DNA from: Paulownia fortunei
Lineage: Eukaryota > Streptophyta > Magnoliopsida > Lamiales > Paulowniaceae
Length of the DNA: 64,000 nucleotides
Assembly: GCA_019321725.1 (NCBI GenBank)
Contig: JAGSPU010000052.1
Location: forward strand, 1,798,001-1,862,000
Reading direction: 5' to 3'
In this document: positions 48,679 through 60,881 of the stretch, one piece after another
Layout: each line of letters starts with the position of its first letter
Position numbering within the stretch: the stretch's first letter is position 1
Position numbers and translations under genes: made by a program
Notes under the pieces: generated by a model
Seen by the model: only the letters and a program-made list of their open reading frames with translations
Databases searched by the model: none
Told to the model about the DNA's origin: nothing

Positions 48679-48880
48679 GTCTGTCAGACAACGACATGAC
48701 CGTCCCAGCAAAGCTCCGGCTGAGAACGATCTTCTGCTGCCCCAGCGGCTTGGAAGCCAAGTCACATAGCTGGTCAAACAGTTATGTTTCATCCACCAGA
48801 CTTGGTTTCCAGTGTCCTTAGAGAAGGATACAGAGGTACTCCGGCGAGGGTTACTGAAAGAGTATCTATACTCGAATAGC
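48679..48880 (-). pseudogene. U3 snoRNA-like sequence with unrelated 5' end
   Basis: On the minus strand 48840-48679 aligns with the U3 gene at 45.6-45.8 kb from GUACCUCUGUAUCCUU through ACCAAGUCUGGUGGAUGAAAC and GAUCGUUCUCAGCC to GUUGUCUGACAGACU, which is a canonical box D. The 40 or so bases that should form box A' and box A (48841-48880) bear no resemblance and instead include a 14-bp palindrome (GAGTATCTATACTC, read on the plus strand at 48859-48872). A poor USE-like CTTCCCACTGTC lies upstream. A pseudogene or a chimeric RNA; pre-rRNA pairing would be lost. Confidence 0.75.
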
Positions 48881-48889
48881 TTTCCAATG

Positions 48890-50003
48890 ATTTATTTGCA
48901 TGAATGATTAGACAGTGGGAAGGTCAGTTTCGGGCAAGAAACAGTGGGGTTGTTTGCTTGAAATTTTTTTCCCAGGGTGGTGGCAGTGTTGCTTTGGCGG
49001 CCGTGACTAGTTTTTCAGCGAACGTCACCGTTAAAAAGTATCTGCACTGAGATTCCTGATTCCTAATGGTGGTCTCCGAATGAATGATAAGACCACGGGG
49101 GGGGGGGGGGGGTGGAATAATTTCCATGTCGGACAACTGGCCCCCACCTGCTTTCCATTGGTTGATATTATATATATATATGTAATATAAAAATAAAACA
49201 TTTGAACGTATAATGAATGTAATATGTAGGGCCATCTCAATCTTTTTTTATCCTCCCTCACACATCAAAATTTCACCTGGCCAATTTAATCCCATCCGGG
49301 TGCTCGAGGAAACCACCTGTTTTGCCTCTTGGATGTTGGAAGACAAAGCAAGAATCCAAGTCTAAGTTTAACCACAGATGATTGTTTCAGATTTCATTAG
49401 GATTATTGAGGTGAACTCGAATCAATGTTCACATATATTTTTTTAATATGATGATGTTCATTTTATTTACAAACACTACTATTTCAATTTTATTTAGTTT
49501 TTCTTTTAACTGGACATTTTTATTGATTTAGTAGATATTATTCAAGAAAATATTAAATTTGTCAATTATTGCGATAATCAAATGCGTATATCCAAGGCTC
49601 CTTCAGTAATCTTCAATTTATGCAAATATAAATCTTGATTCAATACTCGAAAGAGAATTAAAAAGAATTCCTAAACACCATCATCATAATAAAAAACAGT
49701 AAAAACGAGAAGCTGATTATGGAGTTCTGATCTGGTGTTGTCACCGACGTTAAAATCAAGAGCTTTTCAAGAATAAAGATTACCCACTCCCCTTCTCTTC
49801 TTCCTCTCTGTCTCTCTCTCTCGCTCTCGGCGCCCGCCCCCCTCACACACACACGACACACGACACACGCAGTCTCTGGATCTGCCTCTGTCCAACAATG
49901 GCCTTCACAATTTAACTCTTCTTTAACTGAGTTTAATAACTTCTGCACACACAGACCCACAGACAGACATACACATATACACACCCACATAGAGGTAGAA
50001 GAA
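48890..50003. other. Upstream region and leader of the PMT gene
   Basis: Contains a 16-nt G run at 49097-49112, an AT microsatellite near 49172-49181, and from about 49780 a pyrimidine-rich then AC-rich leader (CT and CA repeats) just before the ATG at 50004. No other gene seen. Confidence 0.45.
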
Positions 50004-53000
50004 ATGGTGGGATTTATAAACCTGAGAGCATTCGATTGGAAGGCCGGCCAACTTATTATGATAGCCCTTTTAGTCGTGATAGCTTCTTTCTACACCGGCA
50101 CTCTATTTGGCAACAGCTCTTCTTCCCTCTACGTACCACTTCCACAGCAGGGCGTACAACAGAAGCAACCCCCAACTGCCAATGATTCAGCAGTAGCGTC
50201 TGGTTAGTGTACACATACTACATTTCTTGTATTGTTAATGCAAAGTTCTCGAATTAATGCTACTTGGTTGTCTAATGCAGTAAAAGTTTCACATAGTGGA
50301 AAGTCTTATCAATCTTGGGTTTTGCGTGTACAAAATTGGAATATTGCACATTCTTTTTGTTACTTGATTTCAAAAGTTCTGATCTTTGCTAATATTCTTC
50401 ATCGGAGAATGTGTTTCTACGACGTTAGCAACTAAGAATAGACATTCTTGTAAGTTTTTTATTTATTTATTTTTATGTATAAAGATAAGAAGAGCTGACT
50501 TATGTACCTTAGAATATATATATAAATATATAGTTTAAATTATACACTGTTTTTGTCTACTAATTTATAGGTTTGGTTTTGTATACTTGACTATTTACGC
50601 CCTTTTTTTTTTTGCGTTTCAAGGAGCAAATAATTATAGATGGAAAGTTCAAGATGATAAATGAAATACTCTGATATTAGATGTAAGTTAAGTGCTGATC
50701 ACTTATAATATCCAGCCCATTTGAAGTTGAACTCAAGCTTTTACATACTTCTATTTTGTACTGACATATGGCTGACTTGAAGTTCTTGCTTCACAGCTTG
50801 ATGGTGCAAATGCATATTCTTATGTAAATGGTTCCCAATCTTTATGCTTGCAGGTGTATTTTCAAATAAAGTTAGTCTTACTTATCGCACTGTACCACTT
50901 AGCATCCCAGGAACGGGGATGAACGTATGCCCTTTGATGTATAATGAGTATATTCCTTGCCATGACACTTCTTACATCAAAGAGTTACTATCAAAATTAG
51001 ATCTTTCCAGGAAAGAGGAGCTGGAGAGGCACTGTCCTCCGCTTAATCGGCGCTTGTTTTGTTTGGTGCCACACCAGCTGATTATAAGATACCAGTTAGG
51101 TGGCCTACCAGTAGGGACTATGTTTGGCGAAGCAATGTGAATCATACACGTCTCGCAGAGGTAAAAGGAGGGCAAATTGGGTGCATGAGAAGGATCAGCT
51201 ATGGTGGTTTCCAGGTGGAGGTACTCATTTCAAGCATGGAGCTCCTGAGTATATCCAGAGGTACTTCCAGTTTTGATTTGTTTGGTTTATTTCTGAAATG
51301 CGAGATGTTTATTTCAAGGCATATGAGATGTCCTCAGTTTTATGAATATTCATTTGAGATAATTCCACTGATTTCTTTTACTTGGTTTGTCATGTCTTTC
51401 AATTTTTCTGTATACCTTGGAATTTTTTCAAGTGGTCAAATTGTAAGATAATGGGTTATCTAAAAGATTTGTGATCCTTCTTCTCAGACAGTTCTGAAAA
51501 CTTGTTTAGCAGTGATCTTTTTCCTGCATGGGTCAGAATATTGTAAATGATGTCGTCTTTGATGCTGCAGGTTAGGAAATATGACAACTAATGAGACTGG
51601 TGACCTTCTCTCTGCTGGGGTATTTCAAGTTTTAGATGTTGGTTGTGGAGTTGCTAGCTTCTCAGCCTATCTTCTTCCCTTAAATATCGAAACACTGTCT
51701 TTTGCTCCTAAAGATGGCCATGAAAATCAAATTCAATTTGCTTTAGAACGAGGAATTGGTGCCATGATTTCTACTTGTCCACTAAACAGCTACCATATCC
51801 CAGCAATTCTTTTGAGATGGTTCATTGTTCCAGATGCCGTGTTGATTGGCACGAACATGGTTAGTTTTTTCTACACAAGAGATGAATAGCATAGTTACTG
51901 TTCAAATTAGATAGATACTGGAACATTTGCCCTGCATCAGCTGTAGTTATATGAGAAATGTTTGTTGGAATGTGTGAAGCTTTTAGGGAAATAGCTCTAA
52001 ACTTATCATTAGTTTCATTTTGTACTGTTTATATATGAAACTCATAAGTGTCAGTTGACCTGAAATTATGTTTTTTATCTTTTTTCAATACTTAAGACTT
52101 ATTAAATAAATGTTTCACATGAGAAGCATGTCCCAACTGTATTCAAAAGTAATATAATATATTTATCATTTTTCGGATGCAGATGGGATTCTAATGAAAG
52201 AAGTGGATCGCCTATTGCGATCAAATGGATATTTTGTATACTCAGCTCCTCCTGCTTACAGAAAAGATAAAGATTTTCCTTTGATTTGGATAAGTTGGTG
52301 AATCTGACTTCTGCGTTGTGCTGGAAGCTCATTGCCCGGCAAGTGCAGACAGCAATCTGGATTAAGCCAGAGAATAACTCATGCCTCCAGCAAAATGCAC
52401 TGCATAAGTTTATCAGTATATGTGATTCGAAAGACGATGCAAAACCATCATGGAAAACACCATTGAGAAACTGTATAGCAGAACGTACTACCCAGAAACT
52501 CCCTCCAAAACCACAGCGTCTCTCTGAGTACTCTGGTACTCTCAATAAGCTAGGTTTGTCAGATAAATATCCCTTTTATAAGTAATATAAATTTTTAGGA
52601 CACAATTATGCAGTCAATCTGAGCGCACTAATAACTTGTAATTTTTTTTACTGTTCCATTTTTTGGCGATTATACTTCTAAATGAGAATGTTGGGAAGAT
52701 TCTAAAGTTTTCACCTCACAAAGTCCATATGCATATATAAAATATGATATGAAGGACAGTAAGATATTTATTCCTCATACTTCTGTGGCAAAATTACATG
52801 GCCGGGTAAACTTTATTGAATTGATTTTACATGCAAAAGCTTTCTTGGATACTCTTACACTTTTCGACTATACATATAGAGAAGTCACTCATACAATTTG
52901 CTGAGATTGTTGATCCTGTAAATCTTTGGTTCTTATTCAGACTAGTATAATTTTGATTCTCAACAATAGCAGTTTTCACTTCCACTTACTATTTTAGTCA

Positions 53001-55235
53001 CATCAGTTATTCTTGAGTTTTGAGGCAATTTTGTGGTTCTGCACTTTTATGTCTTAAAAGCTTTGAAATATGCTATCCTAGATCACACAGTCATTTTGGT
53101 TTTCCTGGGTAATATATACTTGTCACATGGATTGATCATTGAGTCCAATAAGGAAGGCTTATCCTACCATCGTTTATGTATTTGGTGCAGGTATTAGTCG
53201 AGAAAAGTTTTTATTAAATACAATATACTGGCAAGACCAAATTCGTCACTACTGGAGATTGATGGATGTTGAAGAGAAGGAAGTACGGAATGTCATGGAC
53301 ATGAATGCTTTCCTTGGTGGATTTGCAGTTGCCTTGAGCACATGGCCTGTTTGGGTTATGAATGTAGTTCCTGCAACCATGAATAATACCTTATCTGCCA
53401 TTTATGATCGGGGTTTGATAGGTGCTTTTCATGACTGGTAAGCTGTGAAAACAACCATCCTGTGGTTATGGCCATTAGTAAACATGATACCAAAATTGTA
53501 TTTGTGCCTGCAGGTGTGAACCATTTTCAACATACCCCGCTCTTATGATCTGTTGCATGCCAACATCTTTTCTCTCACTACAAAAATCGTGAAGCAGGTT
53601 GCTTACTTGAGGATATCATGCTGGAGATGGACCGCATATTACGACCTCAAGTCAGTAACTCTCCTTTTTATGCTTGTGATTGTTGGCAAATAATTTAATG
53701 ATAATTATCTGGAGTTTTTCTTGTCATTTGATAATTCTCTGGCGTTAAATGACAAAGAAATGCCTAACAATTGATAACAGTTAGCAAAGTGACATTGCAA
53801 TGAGATGAGTGCCAGAGCTGTTGATTCTACTTGCACATTTAAAAGCAAACAGTTACATACTGCATGAATGATAGTTTAAAGCCCAAAATGAAATTTTAGG
53901 AACCCAGGATTGAGAGGGATGTTCGCAGCTAATTTTTTGTAACATTTTACAACTTTATGTTCATGAGAAATGACTGAAGCAGTCATATGAATTAAAATAC
54001 TTGTGCCTAGGAGATGTCTTTAGTACTCTGGAGAACTAAAGCTATAGGTAATGGTACTTGACAAGAAATGAGGGAATGTACATGCGTCCATCATATAGAC
54101 AAGCTGAGCAGCCATAGGCTACATCTACAATGGAGAAAAGTTAGGAAAAAAATGGAAAGAGGGATTAATTGAAAGAGAATTAATTTTTCTTTGGTTTATC
54201 TTCTAAAAAAAGTTTGCGAGGGAAAGGGAGTGACTGGAAATCGGAATTTTTTGGATTAAATAATATTTGACCAAGTTTTTAATCACATTCTAATGTTGAA
54301 GGGTTCTTAATATTTGTTCTATTCTTTTTTCTCTCCCTGCATCCTACAAGGGGCGAGAAAGTAGTATTTCCTTCACAAGAGATGGAAAGTTCAACTGCTG
54401 TTATCGCTAATATTTGCGAGACGTCGGCTCTGAAGGGGCAATTTTGGACCCTCCCCATTAAGAGTTATTAGATGCTATACTAGTGGTCAATGCCAGTTTT
54501 TAACATTGCTTGTGCATGTGCATCACATTTTTGCTTCGCATTATTCTGGAACTCATTCATCATCTGCACCTTAGATGTAATCGCCGCTGAGTGCTGACCG
54601 CAAGAAAGATATCAGATGAGGTATCTCAGGTCCCCAAACCCACCCAACCCCCACCCAAAGGCAAGAGAAAAACCAAATAGGGGTTTTGTCCAGGTTGCAT
54701 TTGAGAGGGAAGTGAGTGGAGGAATGAAGACTCTCAATGCTGCATCCACCCCTCGTAGTGTTGGATGGAGGATTGCCATTTGTGTTTTTTTCTGGCATGC
54801 TCTGGCCAGTGCCCAAATGTCGCATCACAAAATAAATCTCACCCTTGTCATAACTGTGAAAAACAGGAAAAACTGAGAAGTAAAACTAAAAGCATTGTGC
54901 TGATGTTTTAAATTTATGATTAGTTTCCAGTGAAAGCTAAACTGAGTTGTTTTTAAAGGATACCTTCATTTTGATCAGTTTTTCCATGTGGAGCTGCTAT
55001 TCCAATGCTACTTGTCCTGGTTTGATCTTAATATATTGCAAATAGATACAATTTTATGACTGTTTATGTGCAGGGATACATTATTATTAGAGGTGAAGAT
55101 GAAAGTGTCATTACAAGGGTTAGAGATCTTGCTCCAAAGTTTCTTTGGGAGACTCAATTGTATTCTCTGGAAAGATGATAAGAAGAAAATGGAACAGTCT
55201 TGTTTTGCAGAAAGAATTTCTGGGCTATCCTTTGA
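50004..55235 (+). CDS. PMT6/7: DUF248 putative methyltransferase, PMT6/PMT7 type, frame broken by indels
   Basis: Golgi type II membrane protein of the QUASIMODO-related family, thought to methylate cell-wall pectin. The ATG at 50004 opens [16 protein letters not shown], then a signal anchor at about residues 17-37. Exons: 50004-50202, 50854-51260, 51571-51859, 52183-52553, 53191-53437, 53514-53650 and 55074-55235. Conserved blocks are [28 protein letters not shown] and [10 protein letters not shown] text, the SAM-binding [45 protein letters not shown] and [15 protein letters not shown]. Frames break near 51070, 51176, 51776, 52289, 53538, 53564, 55173 and 55197, all apparent losses of one or two bases. 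Corrected, the CDS is 1821 nt, 606 residues, close to about 600 in Arabidopsis PMT7, ending in a KKFWAIL-like tail. The 1.4-kb last intron (53651-55073) holds nothing recognised. Confidence 0.88.
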
Positions 55236-57955
55236 AACATGAGAAAGCAGAGCTCAGCTCTCCTGTGTAGCAGATGGAATTTTCTTCCTCCATCTAAAAT
55301 CCTTATTGAGCTTTACAATGAAGAGGACCACCGTGATTGGTTCTAACTTTATTATTGCTTGTATGACATTAATTTGTAAATGTTTAGATACAGTTTTCTT
55401 TTCACCGTATGGGCCAAAGCCGCGATGTTTAAAAACCATAGTTTTACTTATACCAACAGATGTATATTTCTGTAGCATTGAGATTGATAGGGGACAAGAA
55501 TGGAGATGAGTTCTTTTCTTGGACCTTTTACTGGTGATGTTCCAAAGCAACAATTTGTAATGCGGTGAAATGGTCTTCAATTCTCTCTTTGTTTGGTGTC
55601 TGGAATTTGAGCAAAAGAGCAACTTTAATATCCTCTGAAGTTCAAAATTCTTGTACCAAATCTTCTTGCTGACATTTCATCTTGAAGTCATCTCTGCAAT
55701 GTATTTGTCTTATTTCTTGCTGCCCAAATGCCAAATGCATTGTAATAATCACACACACTGGCTTGTGTATGTGTGAGAGAGAGAGGTGGCTCACACAAAC
55801 TCAGCAGCCAGGAACCATTGAATTGAAATTGGAAGGGCTTCATATTTGACAATGAATGGTTTTGGTTTGGGCCAAAATTCAATTGGGCTAACTATCTTTG
55901 TTGGTATAAAAGGTCTCATTAACATGGAAAAAGCATTATTCGTTGGGCCAATAAGTCCTATTAGTAGTGGGGCTTTGGAATATTGGCAAGAACAAAAGTT
56001 ACAATGAAGAGCAATATATATATATACATGTATATATTTTCGCAGCTCAAGTTTCACCCGCTGACACATTTGAAATAAATGATACGATTTTAGTGTTATA
56101 TTTCGTATTACATTTTATAAATACACATTATAATTACAAATTATTTTATATATTTAATATGCATAAATTAAAATAGAAGGTTTAAAGTGATACTTCACGA
56201 GTATTTTCTAAACTAAAGTAATTTTTTGAATTTCTGATCCCAACGAGCTTCTTAATTACATACTTTTTTTCTAATAATTAGCTTCTTAGTTGACTTGTTA
56301 ACTACAAAAAGTTATAAACCGAAAAATAATCACGAGTATGGAGGAAATATTTCCTTTTTTTTTTTTTTATACAACTCGTGAATGTGGGGATAGTAATAGA
56401 AAAAAAAAAAGAGCAGAATTTATTGCAGGGTGAAAAATTCCTTAATACGTCAAAAAGGGAGACCACCAAGAATTGAGGATGACAAGACTAGACATCCCCA
56501 TGCTTGTCGGGGCGTCGGCCCCACCTCCCACGCTCCCCCTCTCTGACATTCACCTGCTACTGCTTTCAGTTGCAGGGAGCAGCTGGTTTAACCCCTTCAA
56601 ACCCAACCACACCCCCCACCACCACCACCCTTCCCCCACCCCCCGATTATTCTACGTCCATCAAGTTTGTTGTATATCATTCACTATTATTCTTATATTA
56701 TGAAATTAAAGATTTTTCATCACCATAGTTTTAATTTAAAAGATTTGAATACCCTTGCCCCTCTTCTTTTCTTGCTGATCAGGCCACTTATTTATTTCTT
56801 TTTGGTTCTTTAAGGTATCTATATATCTATTCGTGTCTTCTATTTTGAGTTTAAATTTTAGAATATTTGTAACTTAATTATTGAAACAGTAGGTGTGAGA
56901 CTGTATGCCAACTATGAGGGAGTATAAAATTAATTTTGGGGTTGTTTATAAGATTCGTTTAAGATTGACTTTGTTGAGATTAATCTACTATATATCAAGA
57001 TATTAAAAGTATCACAATGTTATAATTAGTTTGAGAACATAATATGTATGCATATTAAAAGATGGGTTAAATAATAAATTAAACTACTTAATATTCGATT
57101 TAAAATCGATTATTAAAAATTTATTTGATTTCAATTCGTTAACTTAATAAATAAAGCTTTGAACATATTTTTTCGTTTGATAAAATTTGAAACTCGACTT
57201 GACTTTATTAATAAAAAAAATAAAAAATAAAATATATAAAAAGATTAAACTATTCGAACTTGATTCTTGTTCGATTCGATTAAAATTCGTTTAAACTATC
57301 GATTAATAATTAAACAAGCTCAAATATAATTTTTAAGTTCAATAAATTTTTTTGAATATAACGTGTTCATCTCGACTTAATTTATTTATACCATAACAGT
57401 GGATTTTACAATTAATGGAAAACAAATTATGTTAATCTAATGGGACACTATGAGAAATGCTCACCTAAAGTATGTGTATATTAGGCCAAGTGGTCTCACT
57501 CCCTTAATTTCCAAACAATGCACCAAACAATGTAGCATCAATTCTACTATAAACATTGAAAGTTTAAGAGAATTATGGAGACAATTATGTCCCTTCATAA
57601 AAAATTCTTTGATATTTCATGTTCCCCTTTTTTCTTTTTCTTTTTTCCTTTTTCTTTTCCCTTTTTCTATTGAGGTCAAGGAACTCATTGTTTAAGATTA
57701 AACATAGATTATTCACAACCTTACTACATAATTCATATGTTCTTGTTTGAATCTAATTGTTTTAATGGGGAAGATGTCCAAGTAGTTAATAGTTGGCCCA
57801 TATGTGACCAAGAACTGAAATTTTGGGGCTCTTCTTTGACTCATTCAAAGGCTACACAAAAGCTATTATTATGCTTTTTTTGATAAGTTACCACATTAAA
57901 TGATCCATCAAAAAATGCTTTCTGGGCACAGATTACTACACCTCATTAATAGCCA

Positions 57956-57987
<32 letters not shown>

Positions 57988-58817
57988 TGGACCAAAATAG
58001 ATGACTCATGTAAATACAAAAGGGCCCATGAAACCATGGCATGCAGAAAATCTTTTTAACTGTACTTCAGAGCAGTAACTTCAGTCAGTTTTTTTATACA
58101 GAAAAATCAGAAAAGAAAGATTGATCAATGTTCGATGAGAATGAAGAAAGAGAGGCAAAAAGAATGAACCAAACACTGATAGATACAGAATGACTGAATT
58201 GACATCAGCATCAATTTATTTATTTAATTTAATTTTTTTTGATTTTTTATTAACATTCAATGAAAAGGGCCATCAGATTATTAATTAGAAAATAAAAATT
58301 ATTATTGTTAGAGGAGGGGGGAGGCAGTAGTTGTCAGCAGATTGGCCATTAATAGTACATGGAAATCAGTGCCCCTCTTAGCTTCCAAGAAACATTTACA
58401 GAAAAAAAAAAAAAAAAACTGCTACTTAAAAACCTCAGTACAAATGTCATGTAATAATGGGGCACTGTTGGAGGACCTGGTGATGGATGGAGGGATCATG
58501 GGTTGCGACATGTGTCGATTTGATCTAGGGTATAGGTGATAGGACCTTTTCTTAGGTGATCGTACGGCTGATAGCCGTTGTGTGTGTGTGTGTGTGTGTC
58601 TGTGACTGTGAGGTTAAAAGGAAAGGAAAGAAGAAAGATTTAGAGACTGACAAGGAGAGGTCAAGGTCATGAGTCATTATCATATCCTTCACATGCATTT
58701 ATGGAGTTGTCACATCAGATTAGTATCAGTTGAGTAGCTACAAGCAACTCATCAGCTTATTTCAAGCCCCCACTTTTGTTATTGTTTGGGTAAACCGTGT
58801 GATGTACGTACTTGGTT

Positions 58818-58842
58818 GGGGGTGGGGGTGGGTGGGGGTGGG
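58818..58842 (+). other. Potential G-quadruplex tract
   Basis: Five G-runs of 5, 5, 3, 5 and 3 separated by single T residues. It fits the classic short-loop quadruplex rule with maximal stability expected. No nearby gene explains it. Confidence 0.6.
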
Positions 58843-59829
58843 AGTCATTTTTTATTTTTATTTTTTTGACAATGATAAAAATAAAAAACAACTATCAAAT
58901 ATCTTTTCACATATATTAATATTTTATGTCTTATTATATAGAAAAATATAAAATAAATATATTTTTATTTTTAAATATATATATTCTCAATATATAAATA
59001 TAATTAATTTAAATATATTTTTTTTATACGAAAAATTAATAAAAATATTTTGATTCTTGAAAATGCGTAAAAATCTTTTATTTCATGCGATAATTGGAAT
59101 TTGGAAGCATTAAAAGAGGTATTATTTGTATGGCCCCATAACTAGAACTAATTGGGCAGGATCAAATAACGATCAAACGTGATCAAGCTTCATCGGCCCA
59201 ATATTAATTATTCTCCAATTTATGGACAAAACTTGACCTACTCATAGTGCAACAGTTCGTAAAATTGACCGGTTGGAACATTGGATTCCAAGCAAAATTG
59301 AACCACATGATCATCTATATCATAACTTTATGCCACATTTGGATTTGAAATTCCTACATAGTTTTGGGATTAGTAATTCAAAATTAAATCATGAATTACA
59401 TTGACCAATTGTGAGCTATAGTGACATTAGGAGTAATTCGTGTCCCAAAAATAAAAATCTGATTGAATATTTCATAACAAATGATTATTATCCTCCGATG
59501 ACAGCACAATGTAAGTGTCACTCTTCATTTAGAACATTATTATCGTTGGATGTGAAAATGCTATATGTATGCAAAAATATAAGAATTATTCTTTTTTGAG
59601 TGTCCAATAAAAACGCCACTAATTATATGAATTAGGTGGCAATGATTTTTATTCTATCACAATAATAATTTTCACAATTTTAACGGATATAAGAATTATT
59701 TTAAATTTGTCACTATTAATAATTGGTGGTACACATGTTGTGACAATTCGATGACAAAAGTAGGTATGATTTTTTTTTTTTGGTCATTGAGTTGCCGTAC
59801 ATAATGCATGTTACTAATTAAATATAAGA

Positions 59830-60720
59830 AAAAATTACAATTTTAGTCCCATAATTTAGGATGCTTTTGCAATTTTGTACCAAAATATTAAAAATAGCAA
59901 ATTTTAGTTCCATATATGACTTAACAGTTGCAAATTAGGTCACTACAATAGTATTTTGGCAGAAAAGCCATGTCCTCTGCATGTGTTCAGTAACTCTCCT
60001 TTGGGTATTTTTTAAATTTGGTACTATAAGTTCAAAAATAGCCAATTTTAGTCCAATTAATATATAAGTTCAAAAATGACAATTTTAGTCCAATATATAA
60101 CCACATTCTTGCAAGTTTGGTTGCTCTATTAAAAAAATTTGATGGAAAAGGCACGTGCAGAACATGTGGCCATTAACTCTCATTTAATTTAATTTTAATA
60201 TGAATATTCAAATTATTACAACAATTTTACTTCCATATGTCAATTTTACTCCATTTTGATAAATAATTTATAATTTATATTGAAAATCTTAAAATTATAT
60301 TATATTATTTAGAAGTGTTAATTGAATATCATGCAATGAACAATACAAATCTTAACTATTATGAAAATATTAATTATTGTAAAATAATTCATCTACATTG
60401 AGTCTTAATTATTAATTAATTAATATATGATGCATGTAAAAAAAAAATTAAATTTTAAAGTGTGTACTAGCACAATACATGTGAAAATAATATAAAAATA
60501 AATCAAATTTTTGCTCTCAAATATAAAATTAATGTTTTTTTAAATTATGATACCAAATTTGCAAAACAAGGAGAGTTAATTGCCACTTGCTCTGCATGTG
60601 ACTTTTCCTTCAAAAAACTAATGGAATGACCTAAATTGCAATGATTAATTAAATACATATGAGACTAAAATTGGTCACTATTAAATTTATAAAAAAAATT
60701 ATACTAATGATGAAACAATA
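59830..60720. repeat. Foldback-like non-coding repeat
   Basis: The left part (tttagtccca...tgcatgtgttcagtaactctcc) recurs in reverse orientation on the right (gagagttaattgccact.gctctgcatgtgacttttcc ... gactaaaattggtcac), so the element has long imperfect inverted arms. There are also internal direct repeats (aagttcaaaaat.gc/acaattttagtcca). Related phrases occur at 2.4-2.5 and 4.2 kb. Non-coding; probably a decayed non-autonomous transposon. Confidence 0.45.
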
Positions 60721-60831
60721 GTCTTTGTCACTTAATATATATATCATGTATAAGAATTTTAATATTTTTGCTAGATATATGGACTCTAAAATTCTTCTTT
60801 TTATGGTGGTGATAATTCATTGGAACCAAGG

Positions 60832-60881
60832 GCGGAGCTAGGAGCGCCCCAATATCCATTTTCTGGCTCCGCCGCTATTGT
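60832..60881. repeat. Short hairpin remnant, GGCGGAGC / GCTCCGCC
   Basis: GGCGGAGCTA and TGGCTCCGCC flank about 30 bases. GGCGGAGC-type ends are common at termini of small dispersed plant repeats, so this may be an internally deleted copy. Confidence 0.45.

Noticed and set aside
56473..56728. Pro/His-rich open frames
   Set aside because: Translations of a C-rich simple-sequence tract.
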